Of a stretch of DNA of 64,000 nucleotides, positions 53,670-64,000 are shown in pieces (positions within the stretch are counted from its first letter, which is position 1; the number at the start of each line of letters is the position of its first letter). Both the position numbers and the translations under genes were made by a program. A model generated the notes under the pieces. It was not told the origin of the DNA, searched no databases, and saw only the letters and a program-made list of their open reading frames with translations. Source of the stretch: Diphasiastrum complanatum (lineage: Eukaryota > Streptophyta > Lycopodiopsida > Lycopodiales > Lycopodiaceae); assembly GCA_029204225.1 (NCBI GenBank), contig CM055098.1:3955607-4019606 (forward strand). The letters run 5' to 3'.

Positions 53670-54588
53670 ACTGCGTTTCTGAAAACGAGTTCAAAAACGC
53701 ATTTCTGAAATGGGGGAGCGTTTTTTTTTTCTTTTGTGGGTAATATGGGTATCAAATTAAAGCATTTACTAAGGGCGGTTCATTTATGTAGGTTGCCGAA
53801 AGTTTTGGGTACAATGTGGTCCAATTTGGGTGCAACAATGCTTGTTGGATTCTGTCAATGTTAAAAGCTAAACTGGCTTGTCATGTTACTTTTGATATCT
53901 TTTTTGTCAATTCATTTAGAGCTACTATTGGGTCCAATGAGGCCTATGATGCCAATTGGCTTAAACTTCCAGAAAGCTCTCATTCCTACTAGTTACCATT
54001 CTCAGGTTCAACTACAACACAATTGACCTGGACATGAAGTTCAAAATTTAGCTCATTGGAAGCTAGACCTATAATGACAAGACCATAAGGGAGAAGGCCC
54101 ATTGATGTGATTGCTCATCAACCTTTATTGTAGGATCGTCGTCAAAAACACTTGATGTGACTATTCAATCACAAGCTGTCATGACTCAATCAAATGTTGA
54201 CAACATTGATTGTGTTAAATAGGGAAGAGCTAGGATGTCTCGTAAGGCTTTATTGGCTTTTTCAATTGTTTTGGCAGTTAGGGCCTTATTTAGCTGCATT
54301 TGGAACCTCAAAAATATGTGATGCATGTTGTGGTTCAAGTTGATATACATGACACAGCCATTTCTACAAAGGAGACCTTAAGTCGTGGGACGGGAGGCTG
54401 GAAACTTTTATTGGAGACTGTGAATACCATTGATGCGTAGCTTTTATTGATAGAGATATGAGTTTCTTTGAGGGAGAACTAAGAAAGGCACAATTTAGTA
54501 TAACCTGCAAAGCAATGCAATATCATGAATTTCTGTTTTTTTTTCCCTTCTTGGCAACATTTTTGCCTAGAAACGCGATTCTTGGCAA
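53670..54588. other. Intron sequence, no gene recognised
   Basis: AT-rich, no supported feature. Confidence 0.5.
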
Positions 54589-54621
54589 GAGAAAGAAAGA
54601 AAGAAAGAAAGCTTTATTAAT

Positions 54622-54651
54622 GTCTTTTCCATGCCAAAAGGCATATAAGAC
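54622..54651 (-). other. LINE 3' terminal stem-loop, copy 4
   Basis: Minus strand: outer stem GTCTT/AAGAC, inner stem ATGCC/GGCAT, loop TTTT. Confidence 0.85.
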
Positions 54652-54829
54652 TAGTAAATGTACATGTCAAGTATGTGGTAACCATAGGAGCGTATGAAAC
54701 ATCTCCAAAACAGTAACAAAAGTAGCAATCTAGAGCTAAAGCTATAAACTGAAATAGATGTGACGCTATTAGAAACATGTGGGAGCATGTATACTGCTAA
54801 CAGTCATGAGTGAGATATGACGCTATCAT

Positions 54830-55320
54830 CTAGTCCTGTCCAGCTGGTGCTGATGATATAGAAGGATGTAATACGGCCTGTGGCATGAAGGGCCACTGGT
54901 GGTCTCTGCGTCGTCTGAGAGGATGAAGAGGTCTCCTCGTGATAGGTCGAGTAGCTCGTGCTGCAACATGGGTATGTGTGGGACGCTGTCTCTGGTCTCT
55001 GTGGGCAAGTAGGTCATCATCATCATCGTCACCGTCATCAAAACGTCCTCTTCTCCTGGAGAAGAAAGAAGTGATCTGAGGCTGAGAAACCTGACTCGGC
55101 TGGGCTGTCTGATACAAATTTTGTCGTAGTATAAACATCTCTCGTATCATGAGTGCCGCGCATCGAGAATCCTCATAAGCTATGAGCGATCGTAAGGTGA
55201 CAGGTGTGTCTCGGAACAAACAGTGGTATCTCCCTCTGATCTCGTAATATACCGGGCACCTAAAGATAAAGTGCTCCTCTGACTCCACCTCCTCTAAAGA
55301 GCATAACTAGCAAATCCGCT
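54830..55320 (-). pseudogene. LINE E ORF2 C-terminal end
   Basis: Reads RIC, a stop, then LCSLEEVESEEHFIFRC, VYYEIRGRYHCLFRDTP, and a basic tail with an Asp run, ending APAGQD. The zinc-binding pattern of the family is kept except for the stop between the first two Cys. Confidence 0.8.
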
Positions 55321-55327
55321 CCTCTCT

Positions 55328-55328
<1 letters not shown>

Positions 55329-55397
<69 letters not shown>
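55329..55397. repeat. (GA)n tract at LINE E 5' junction
   Basis: About 34 GA units; (TC)n when read in the LINE direction. Confidence 0.95.
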
Positions 55398-55399
<2 letters not shown>

Positions 55400-55614
55400 C
55401 AAACTTTTTTAAGTCAAAGAAGTAAAACAAAAATTGACGTTGATGTATTGTACATCCGAAACATAACGTTCCAAACCTTTGAACGTATGAAATGGAACCT
55501 TCCAAACCAAAAGGCTTGAAATGGGTATCTATGTTGAAATGCATTGACAAAAGAAGATAGCAAACACCATCTCTAGTCACCTTAAACTTGACAACATATG
55601 CACAAGCAACTTAC

Positions 55615-55684
55615 ATGCTGTGCAAGGAAAGCCACCATTGATAGCTACAGGACGAACCGGAGCTGTAGGAACAATCCACCTAAC
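55615..55684 (-). CDS. Acyl-protein thioesterase / carboxylesterase, upstream exon
   Basis: A 70-bp minus-strand exon: acceptor TTATTGTAG (ending at 55685), donor GTAAG (55610-55614). Encodes VRWIVPTAPVRPVAINGGFP then CTA plus the first base of a Trp codon. The (I/V)(K/R)WI.PTAP..PV...GG.P.TAW.D pattern is the family's conserved block preceding the D-x-x-E-D-G-P-D-D segment in exon 16242-16346. No disruption. The earlier exons, with the expected V-V-W-L-H-G-L-G-D oxyanion region, are not found rightward to 64000, so the next intron is at least 8.3 kb. Confidence 0.94.
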
Positions 55685-57300
55685 CTACAATAAATAAAGA
55701 TTGTCACATGGCAAGATTACTACATTGAAATGGAACAAAAAGTTTACTACTCAAATTCAACACTAAAAGCATCAGTCCACCATTGAAATTGATAATGCTT
55801 GATTAGCACGTACATGAAGAGATTTATGAAATGTCACATTAGACATTTTATAAACAACATTCACTTTATGCATGATACAATAGTAATCTCCTTATCACAA
55901 TCCACCTTATGAGGCATTTTTATGTACAATGTAGCAAAGATCTCAATGAGTTTGATAATCATCTTGAATTAGTTATGAATGCTTTCATTAAGAATCATGC
56001 AATAGCAAAATAATAGATCAACAACTTGTCAATTACTTTGAATCTACAACTTAGATATTAAAAAAACCAATCGTGCACTAGTTTTAAGGCCCCCTACGAA
56101 GGAGCTCTTCATCAAGATTCTCAAAGATGCTTGAAATTTGAAGTATCACTAAAAAGATAAAATTGTCCGCGTATTTTCTCTGAAGACTAGTAGCCTATGT
56201 TAAGATAGTTGTAGCACACATTCACGCTTGATCTTGCAACACAAGCATAGAAGTCAAAAGATCAATTGGCTCTCAAGTGGCTTAATCATGGGACGACCCT
56301 CTTGTTGGGACCATAGTTCCCAAAAATGGAACGGTTTCTTATCGTCCCTTAGGTTTTTGTTAATTTAACAACCTTCTAGACTCCTATTATACCCTGACTT
56401 TACAAGGGTGTAAAAACCGGGTTATAAAAATGATTGGAAAATGGTTTTTGAGGTTCCTGAAAAAAGTGGCTTTCTACAGAAAAAAAAGGTTTTTCGTCAT
56501 ATTCCTATTCTTGTTCCTAGGTTGGGTCTTGTTCCTATTCCTAAGTTCTTAGGTTCTTTTTCTTATTCCTAAGCTTCTAAACTTCTGTTCCTATTCCAAA
56601 GTCCCTCAATTCGTGCATAAAACAAGGGTTTTTGTTCATGCTCCTATTCTTGTTCATGTTCTTATTCCTAAGTTCGTGCATAAAGAAGGGTTTATGTTCC
56701 TATTCATTTGCAGAGACACTTGCACGCCCTCCCAACTAACTTCTACCCATCTGCCCTAGTGACTCCTAGCAAATGGGATTCACCCTAGTTAGGTTTTCTG
56801 CCTCTCCTCTCCACAATTCCGACAATGCCACCATCTAGCTCTTGTGTCAGTACACAACCATCCCTCAACCATGTCTACCCCCCCCCAAAACAAAAAAACA
56901 CTCAAAAAACAAGCCAACCTTACTTCGCAAACTACTCTATCCAAACGAAATAAAATAACAAACTGCCACTATATTGTACTGTCCCACATCATGTTCTAGA
57001 TAGTAACATGCAACTATTTTAGCCCCTAAAACCTAAAAACCCCAAAAAACAAGCACATCCAAAAAATCAAGAAAAAAGGTGGCTGAAAACAAAAAAAATG
57101 TAGATAAATTAAGTTGATCTACACGCAATTGGAAACACTCCCATCGATCCAATAGCGTCGAGTAGATGCGATTTGATACCAAACATGCTCACTACCATAA
57201 ACCCCAAATAAATCTAAGCTAGCTCTATTCCTTGTTGCTATGATGTTTTCTCTCCCTAAAACCATCAAGTAGCAATGTATTAACCCTTTTTTTTTTTAAG
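55685..57300. other. Upstream intron, no gene recognised
   Basis: AT-rich. A stretch at 56500-56710 repeats TTCCTATTC/TTGTTC(C/A)T phrases (low complexity). Confidence 0.55.
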
Positions 57301-57304
57301 AAAC

Positions 57305-58325
57305 GGTTTGACGGCTAGGATCCCAACGGTCACAATTCACCGCATCTCAGATAGTTTGTCAGGTGGTCACACCGGGTCACTGCTTGTGACGCACTTGTCC
57401 CAACTTGGGATAGATGTCCACTCCACTCACCGACCATCGCCAATACTTGACGTCAAGTTCTCTAATAACCGGCCATGCCTAGTGCCAAGACTGGGCTCTA
57501 ACAATCCTTCCCTCTTCTAGCAAGTCGTCAATGACAATCCTCGATGACAAACTCTAGGTAAGACTTATGCAAACATTGTTGCGTCTCCCAAGTAGCATCT
57601 GAAAATGGATGCCCTTTCCAAGTCATTAGATACTCTTGGAGGAGACTACAATCGTCGCTCCTCCGATCTACTTCTTTCTCTGGCCCATAACCCTTAGTGT
57701 CTTTCTCTTCTAGAGACACAAGACCAACTGTACAAGGTTCTCGCCATCATGCAAACATCGATTGAGTTTGCTAACATGAAACATTGGATGCACCCTACAT
57801 CCCAAGGGTAGCTGTAGCTTGTAGGCTACCTGACTATCTTAACGATTAGCAATGGTCCACAATACCTAGGAGATTTCTTAGCACACTTTCCTGTGCATAG
57901 CACCTTTGACTTGCAAGGGATTAGTGAATATACCCAATCTCCTATCTCAAATTCCCGATAGGTGTGGTTCTCACGAGAGTAGCTTCTTGCCCTAGCCACT
58001 GCCTTAGATAGGTTAGCTTGTGTCGTCTCTAACCTCTGCTACATCTGGGTTAAAAACTTTGCAACACTAGCTAGGCACCTTCCGCAAAATCCCTATGGTA
58101 GCTAGGCTAGCTAGCCTATAACCATAATTGAGCTCAAAAAGGCTCAATCCTATGGATGAATGTCTCTTATCGTTATACGCAAACTCTACTAATGGTAAGT
58201 GTTTCACCCACTCTGTCTGCATACCACTACCATATGCACGAAGCATGTCTTCAAAGATCTGACTAACCCTCTCTGTCTGGCCATCCGTCGAAGAATGCTC
58301 ATAACTACTCATCCGCAACTATGTT
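57305..58325 (-). mobile_element. gypsy E remnant: LTR, chromodomain, integrase tail
   Basis: Minus strand: integrase core end (58318-58070; [35 protein letters not shown]), decayed tether, chromodomain (57719-57528; LQEYLMTWKGHPFSDATWE), purine tract, and an LTR from 57503 leftward (TGTTAGAGCCC). Truncated near 58325. The LTR is related to 16793-17281. Confidence 0.8.
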
Positions 58326-58329
58326 CCCA

Positions 58330-60068
58330 GGTAGATGAAGATGAAGCAGCCAGGCGAAAAGAAATAGACAAACAACTTGAGAGAGAGGACTTTTGTCGTC
58401 ACCCCGACTTATTATAAATTCAAGCACCAAAAACATGACTAATATGGACTGCCAAAAGATGGTAACAATGCTATAAAAATGGAGCAGCTAAGAAGATATA
58501 AAAGCAAAAAACAAATAAAAGCAAAAAACGGTATAAGGTAAAGAAGTAAGAACTATCGTAAATGATATATAACAATACTGGAAAAATACCTCCAAACTTA
58601 TGGAGAAATCTCAAATATCGTCATGCCCAGTCAAGCCTCCAACGATAACTCCAGTGCATGGGAGTGGGTCGGTAGTGACCCTACGGATGGGTGGTTACGA
58701 TGCATTGTCACTTGTATGGGGTGTACGGCAACCTTCAAAGCTATCGGAGATCTATGGGAGTTGTAACAGTTGGTACTTGTTTATCCATGTCCTCGCTTTT
58801 TCTCATCACGCACGTGTACCAGCTTTACTTTCATACAAAACAGATCTATGTCACTTCTAGCACCACAATTTTCCACTCATTATTCTAGGGTTTCAGCTCA
58901 CTTGGAGGTAGCACTAATAATACTCACTCCAACCATCACCAATCAAGGACATATAGCTCTCCCATCCCTCACACATTCTCTCCAATCCTTTGTTCAATTC
59001 GGTCGTCTCAAGTGCAGCAACTTCTCTCTTATTGCATAGTAGATATGAACATAAGGGTTGATCTTTCCAATGCAATTCACCACCTCATTATATGTATTTG
59101 TCCTACTGTTTCCACGAACCTCAGTTCATTGGCGAACGAACCACGATTTGTCAAAGAATTGATCGGGTTCAAATCGAAAAGAATCGGACCAAGAAAAGAA
59201 AAAAGAAAAAAACAACGGTTCTTTGATTGTGGCATTAATGATTCTTTGTTTTGGCTTTCCAATGTTCTGATTTGCATTCAAATGTTTACCTAGTATATTG
59301 TGTGATGAATGTTTGATGATGGATCATGAATAATCATAAATTACAATGGTAAGTGGAAGTTGGAGCATGCAATCTAGTTTGTGAAGTTTGAAATGTGTCC
59401 AATCAACTTTGTCATGTGCACTTGTGATTTTGTGAACACTGAATTGTAATATGATTTTAGGCTTCAGCTTTCTACAAGCAACAGTGAACTTTGAAATGTA
59501 TGTTTCTAATAGCAATCTAACATCATATAAGATGCTAGACACATTGTAGACATTATATATATTACAATAGATAATTTTTAGCATTATATCTAAAAATGCA
59601 AAAAGAAAATGTCGATTGTTTCTGATTCTTTTGGAAGGGACCAGGTTCAGAACCACGATTCATGCCGATTCATCTGATTCTGAAGGTTGATTCTAAACCG
59701 GGTGGAAACACTAATTTGTCCAAGCTACATTAAAAGGACTCACAAAACGATAATAGAATCGTGCAATAATTGCATCTAATTTTGCCGCTAGCTATGGGTC
59801 TCAGGCATTTTACTCTGACATGAAACAGTCAAAAAGACTCTTTGGGTACATCATTTATTGTATTGAGCTTTTTAGTACTAGAAATTTCTTTTCACTACAT
59901 GACTTTCATATGCTAAAAGTAAGTTTTACAGTTTGAGTTATTTACTCTACTTTATTAATCACCACCTTAGCTTTAGTTTCAGGAGATACTTACACAATTG
60001 TTGCTCCATACAACTTGAAATGTACTCATTAGTCTTACAGTAGCTTAAGGTATTCTAAAGACATGGAT

Positions 60069-60070
<2 letters not shown>
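58330..60070. other. No gene recognised
   Basis: AT-rich sequence; the frames at 58600-59293 have no motif. Confidence 0.5.

Positions 60071-60072
<2 letters not shown>

Positions 60073-60137
<65 letters not shown>
60073..60137 (+). repeat. (TC)n tract at LINE G 5' junction
   Basis: About 32 TC units directly preceding ORF1-derived LINE sequence. Confidence 0.95.
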
Positions 60138-60141
<4 letters not shown>

Positions 60142-60355
60142 GGCAGCAAAGCTCTCAATATTCAGGTACGTGGTATATTGGATACCCGAAACGCCATTGA
60201 CGAAGCAAAACGGTTTCTTGCAACCACATTAGACCACCATTATGAAGGGCTTGATACGGCATGGCGGACAAAACGAGATAATTCTACCCTGATTATTCAT
60301 TTTACCTCACCCATTACCCGTAGAGATGCCCTTAAGAGCATCTATGAGTGGTAGA
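60138..60355 (+). pseudogene. LINE G ORF1 C-terminal part
   Basis: The frame reads KALNIQVRGILDTRN, EGLDTAWRTKRDNSTLI and ITRRDALKSIYEW, matching the RNA-binding core of the other ORF1s. It stops where the deletion joins it to the endonuclease. Confidence 0.8.
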
Positions 60356-62510
60356 GGTTCAGGCGGGGTTGTATGTTTATACAGGGAGTCCTTGCACCCC
60401 ATTATAGAGTTTATCAGACACGACAATTACGCACGCTATATAGGGGTCCATCTCATTGGACGTGATATCGGACTGGCCAGAGATCTCTTCATTGTTGCAT
60501 ACTACTTTCACCCGGAGTCCTCCTCTTACGTAGAGGGCATTGGCTCTCCCTTAACTGATCTCTCCACAAAAACTATCAGATTCTCAGATCGTGGCTCTAT
60601 TCTTCTTACTGGTGATTTTAACGCCAGAACAACTGAGCGACAGGTAAAATTCCATGACGTTGATGACCACCTACGCACACGGGCCATTGATTGTCCCGGT
60701 CCAATTACTACTTACAGTGAGTATCTGTTGCAGCTTGGAGAAGCTCACGAGCTAGCCAATTACAATGGCCTAGCTTGTTGGCCTGATTCTGGCAGCTACA
60801 CATGCTATCCTCATAGTGGCGAACATAGTGTTGTTGATTACCTCATGGGGTCACCATCCCTCATTCCACTGATATCACACTTCAACTTTATGATGCTATA
60901 CTTTAGTTAGCGATCAATTCTGAGGCTGAGACCAGGAGACTACATGCATTGGGCCACGCTGGATTTCGAGCTCACCATTCCATCACATATCATGTCTTCA
61001 CCCTTCGAGCTATCATTGAGGAAGCCAGGCATAGAAGACAGAGGGTTCCAGCGACTACGTGATCTTGGCTTCTCTACTAACACAGTTCTAGCTATGATGG
61101 CACTGTATGAGCGAGCTCTTGGATGTTTTCATGGTGACACTGGCCTCTCAGAGCACATATGGAGTACCATCGGGGTGAAACAGGGTTGCTCCCTTTCACC
61201 TACACTATTCGGACTATATATTGACGAGCTTGAGAGGATCATTGAACAGAGCGGTGGTACAGGTTGCCAACTTGGGGATGATTGCCATTCTCCTATATGC
61301 AGATGATATTGCTTTAGTCTCCTCGACTAGAGAGGGACTACAAAGACAGCTGGACAGTCTTCATGGTTTCTGTACTAGATGGGGTTTGCGGGTCAACACT
61401 GAGAAGACCAAAATTATGGTCTTCAACACATCCAGGGCTTTCATGCAGCGACGAGCTTTTTCAAGATGGACAGCCATTGGAGATTGTGTCATCCTACACC
61501 TATCTCGGGGTTCTTTTCGCTGGTCCTATATTTGGTATGAGACATGCAGCTACAGCCAGACTTGGGAAGGGACATGCCTCCTTGGGCCAGCTTGAGTGTG
61601 TCTTCTTCCAGAGATCTGTTCGGGATGCCCCGAGTAAGTGTCGGCTATTTGATACTTTTGTCTCCCCTATTGCACTGTATGCGGCAGAGACATGGTGCCC
61701 AGAACTCACCTCTGCTGATTGGGCCAGTATCTCACGCCTCCAGGTCCTTATGTTATCACAGATGATACAAACTAAGCACTTTGTCCCACACCAGATTCTC
61801 CTAGCAAAGTTTGCAGTTCCACCTTTACAGCTTGACGCCATCTTCCGTCTCATCACATATATACAGCGCCTCCGGCTGCCTCCCACCGATGCACAGAGAT
61901 ATCCACAGGCGGCACTCATATCATCTTAGCACCTCCACAGTTTGGGTTATCACTTATCATGATTCTCACAGGCAGCACATCTATTGGATACATTTGACAT
62001 ATCTATCACGGACCTCCTAGCGGGTACACATGCTTATAGCATACCTTCGCCGCACATGGCAGGGTCACGTAGGAAGGTTAAACTTGACTATTACATGACT
62101 CATTTCTTGGAGATGGACGTCGTGGGGATTCCAGTTCGACCACGATATTTTGATTTTGGACTATCCCATGGCCTAAGATTCACATTAGGTCAGCTACGTA
62201 TCACCACATCAGCTTGAGATTGAGATTGGACGTTTCCATGGTATCCCACGGGCGGATCTTCCAATTATGCTCATTGTCTGAGGTGGAGTTAGAGGAGCAC
62301 TTTTTGTTCAGATGCCCAGTCTACTACGAGATCAGAGGGAGATACCACTGCCTCTTCAGAGAGAATCCTATCACACTGCGGTCTCTTATAGCATATGATG
62401 ACCCGAAATGTGTTGCACTTATGATCAGAGAGATGTTTTTACTGCGACAGGACCTACACCAGCCATCTGTTCACATCGTACTTTTTCCGCCGGAGATCAC
62501 GGATGGATGA
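60345..62510 (+). pseudogene. LINE G ORF2 remnants
   Basis: Endonuclease from GRGSGGVVCLYRESL, with LLTGDFNARTTERQVKF (catalytic motif intact) and HSVVDYLMGSPSLIPL; break; RT with VKQGCSLSPTLFGLYIDELE and LLYADDIALVSS (YADD, 61288 on) and VNTEKTKIMVFNTSRA; C-terminus with SPIALYAAETW and LCSLSEVELEEHFLFRC. The N-terminal RT motif (FVDFRKAFD) is deleted. Frame breaks near 60908, 61300, 61450, 61928 and 62215. Confidence 0.83.
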
Positions 62511-62845
62511 TGATAGTGGGAACGACAGTGAATCTCTATTACACAGAGACCATAGACGACGCACTACTCATGTTGCCCGTAGAGCCACTACTCAAAGACG
62601 ACCTTCTTGGCGACATCAACAGCATCTATCGAGACCGCCTCCAGGCGTTATACCCATCTTTCTTTCACAGCAGTGATACTTGATGGCACAGGGTTATAAC
62701 ATTATCCTATTGGAAGTATTAGACCTTTGCTTTTTAGACCTACTTCATGTTCGTAGTATAGTATATTGGCATTTCATTTCTTTTCTGTTACAAAGACGTT
62801 TCACACGCTCCTACTGTACCACACACTTGACATGTACTTTTTTCA

Positions 62846-62873
62846 TCTTCTATGCCTATTGGCATGGAAAAGA
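62846..62873 (+). other. LINE 3' terminal stem-loop, copy 3
   Basis: Outer stem TCTT/AAGA, inner stem ATGCC/GGCAT, loop TATT, followed by CATTAATACAA and the (TC)n tail. Confidence 0.85.
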
Positions 62874-62878
62874 CATTA

Positions 62879-62884
<6 letters not shown>

Positions 62885-62945
<61 letters not shown>
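62885..62945 (+). repeat. (TC)n tract joining LINE G to LINE D
   Basis: Tail of LINE G and direct left border of LINE D. Confidence 0.95.
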
Positions 62946-62947
<2 letters not shown>

Positions 62948-64000
62948 GATGGCCCTGATGACGCACATCCATGGCTGATCCATTTGCGCCCTGCTTGATA
63001 GATCAGGATCTGAGCAGTCTGATCAAGTATACTGCCTCTGATCTAGCGCTCACCTGGCAGGATAGGGGCGCACCTTTTTCTTGAATACAGCAGGGTTCCA
63101 CACGTTATTATAGTTCATTTCTCTCTCTCCATCGCTACATATCTAGGGGCATTTAACTGACTACCAATGCTGAAGTAGACTCAAGTACAGCTAGTTGTTG
63201 GCATAAGATTTTTCTAGAAACCGGCTGTAGGAGCAGCGAGGGAAGTTCTAGATGCCCTCACTCCCTATCACACCCTCAGCTCTGCCTCCTCCTAATCCTT
63301 CTACTCCTCCTCAGTTTACGCTATCTAACGCCTCACCTATCACTATACATCGTTCTATTCTACCAGAAGACATCCACTATCATGTAGGGCACTTGTATGC
63401 ATTATTTTCAGAAGTGCAAGGTGAAAATGCGGCGCTAAAATTGGAGGTCCAAAGATTGCGGGATGAGCTCATCCATAACCCTGTTACCATCGTTTACTAC
63501 GGATCTTGCAAAAACTTCTAACAAGATTTCCAGCCTTGAGAAGCAAGTGGAAGAGACGAAATCATGGGCAGCACTGTTCAAGAAAGATAAGGGTATGGTT
63601 GATTTGCCTACGAATGTTTCAATTGAATCAAGATTAGAAAGCATGTTTTCAAAGCAAGAAAAAAGAGCCAAAAAAACTCTTAATGTTAGAGTGAGAGGCA
63701 TTCCAAATGCTGGAAAACCGCTAGAAGAGGCCAGGGATTTGATTGTAGATAAACTTTCACAATCGATTGAAGGGTTTGACACCGCTTGGAGAGGCAAATA
63801 TGATGAGAATGTAGTATTTATTAAAATCCGATCTATGCACATCATAACGCCATCTTGAAACTTAGAACCAAATTGAAAGGATCTTTTATTTTCATGGATG
63901 ACAATCTAACTCACACCCAATGGCTAGCAAGGAAAAAGATTATACAAGAGGCTACAGCGGGTGGTATTTATTGACGGCAAACCACGATTTTATGACCGTT
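62946..64000 (+). mobile_element. LINE D, 5' part (continues beyond window)
   Basis: Starts immediately after the (TC)n tail of LINE G with about 300 bp of 5' UTR, then ORF1 (63252 on). Head-to-tail with LINE G. Confidence 0.82.
63252..64000 (+). pseudogene. LINE D ORF1 (partial)
   Basis: ATG 63252; Pro/Ser-rich start, heptad-like stretch (GENAALKLEVQRLRDELI), then a frameshift near 63475 into the frame with SNKISSLEKQVEETKSWAAL and LNVRVRGIPNAGKPLEEA, EGFDTAWRGKYDENVVF. This region is close to ORF1 of the full-length LINE (11331-12311). Another frame change follows near 63850 (HNAILKLRTKLKG-like, then FMDDNLTHTQWLARKK). Confidence 0.82.

Larger units (their letters stand above)
54591..55328 (-). 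mobile_element. LINE E, 5'-truncated, complete 3' end
   Basis: Minus strand. Begins directly after (TC)n (55329-55397 on the plus strand as GA), encodes the ORF2 zinc C-terminus, and has the family 3' UTR (phrases matching 62790-62880: CGCTCCTA, ACTTGACATGTAC) with stem-loop at 54622-54651 and ATTAATAAAG. Its tail is (TTTC)n (54591-54611), not (TC)n. Confidence 0.87.
16347..55614 (-). other. Thioesterase giant intron (39.3 kb)
   Basis: Minus-strand donor GTAAG at 55610-55614 and acceptor AG at 16347-16348. It contains two LTR retrotransposons with target duplications, a second copia, a hAT-type gene, LINE pieces and host-gene fragments. Exon phase is conserved across it (T + GG). Confidence 0.88.
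60138..62884 (+). mobile_element. LINE G, 5'-truncated with internal deletions
   Basis: Starts inside ORF1 immediately after (TC)n, jumps to endonuclease at about 60345, to RT at about 60910, and ends with a complete 3' UTR, stem-loop (62846-62873) and (TC)n tail. Two internal deletions leave about half of the expected length. Confidence 0.87.

Noticed and set aside
53546-53743. Cys-Val repeat ORF
   Set aside because: Translation of the (GT)n microsatellite.
58600-59293. Overlapping plus-strand ORFs as a host gene
   Set aside because: No motif, three frames equally open, and no splice-supported continuation.
55685-64000. First exon(s) of the thioesterase
   Set aside because: I looked on the minus strand for the conserved V-V-W-L-H-G-L-G-D block and found nothing, so they are probably outside the window.

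Overview
The window is plant nuclear DNA. It holds part of one ordinary plant gene, buried in retrotransposons. Three minus-strand exons (55615-55684, 16242-16346, 1-119) encode consecutive pieces of an acyl-protein thioesterase / carboxylesterase of the alpha/beta-hydrolase fold. Their splice sites and codon phases join exactly, so nearly everything else is intron: 16,122 bp between the two left exons and 39,268 bp between the two right ones. Very long TE-filled introns, Ty1/copia and Ty3/gypsy elements primed by initiator tRNA-Met, chromodomain gypsy elements and TTTAGGG-type runs point to a land plant with a large genome (fern or gymnosperm would fit). I cannot name the species.

Layout: 1-119 thioesterase exon; 1.25-7.5 kb two rearranged gypsy elements; 7.5-16.1 kb a head-to-tail series of LINE pieces joined through (TC)n tracts and ending in one full-length LINE (10690-16127); 16.2 kb thioesterase exon; 16.8-18.6 kb gypsy LTR-like sequence, GC-rich repeats and an Argonaute PIWI fragment; 18.75-20.7 kb a spliced hAT-type transposase gene with AT-hooks; 21.05-27.14 kb a young gypsy element with 358-bp LTRs and 5-bp target duplication; 27.3-28.0 kb an AT-hook ORF; 29.3-35.3 kb a copia element with unusual AG...CT LTR ends; 35.7-40.1 kb two minus-strand LINEs; 40.1-42.6 kb duplicated fragments of an SNF2 chromatin remodeller; 42.7-47.3 kb repeats, LINE and gypsy remnants and an odd degenerate repeat field; 47.7-52.3 kb a second copia (minus) with a long open pol; 54.6-55.3 kb a LINE 3' piece; 55.6 kb thioesterase exon; 57.3-58.3 kb a gypsy remnant; 60.1-64 kb two LINEs in tandem through (TC)n.

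The strongest candidate for something new is the LINE family. Five LINE 5' junctions (7822, 10690, 55328, 60138, 62946) directly abut a (TC)n/(GA)n tract, most 3' ends run into (TC)n, and four 3' ends carry the same stem-loop, whose inner stem has changed on both sides together (GTACC/GGTAC versus ATGCC/GGCAT). This looks like a microsatellite-targeting non-LTR retrotransposon that reuses the (TC)n tails of earlier copies as landing sites and so builds tandem arrays. Apart from the thioesterase exons and perhaps the hAT-like gene, the coding sequences are transposon proteins, mostly broken.
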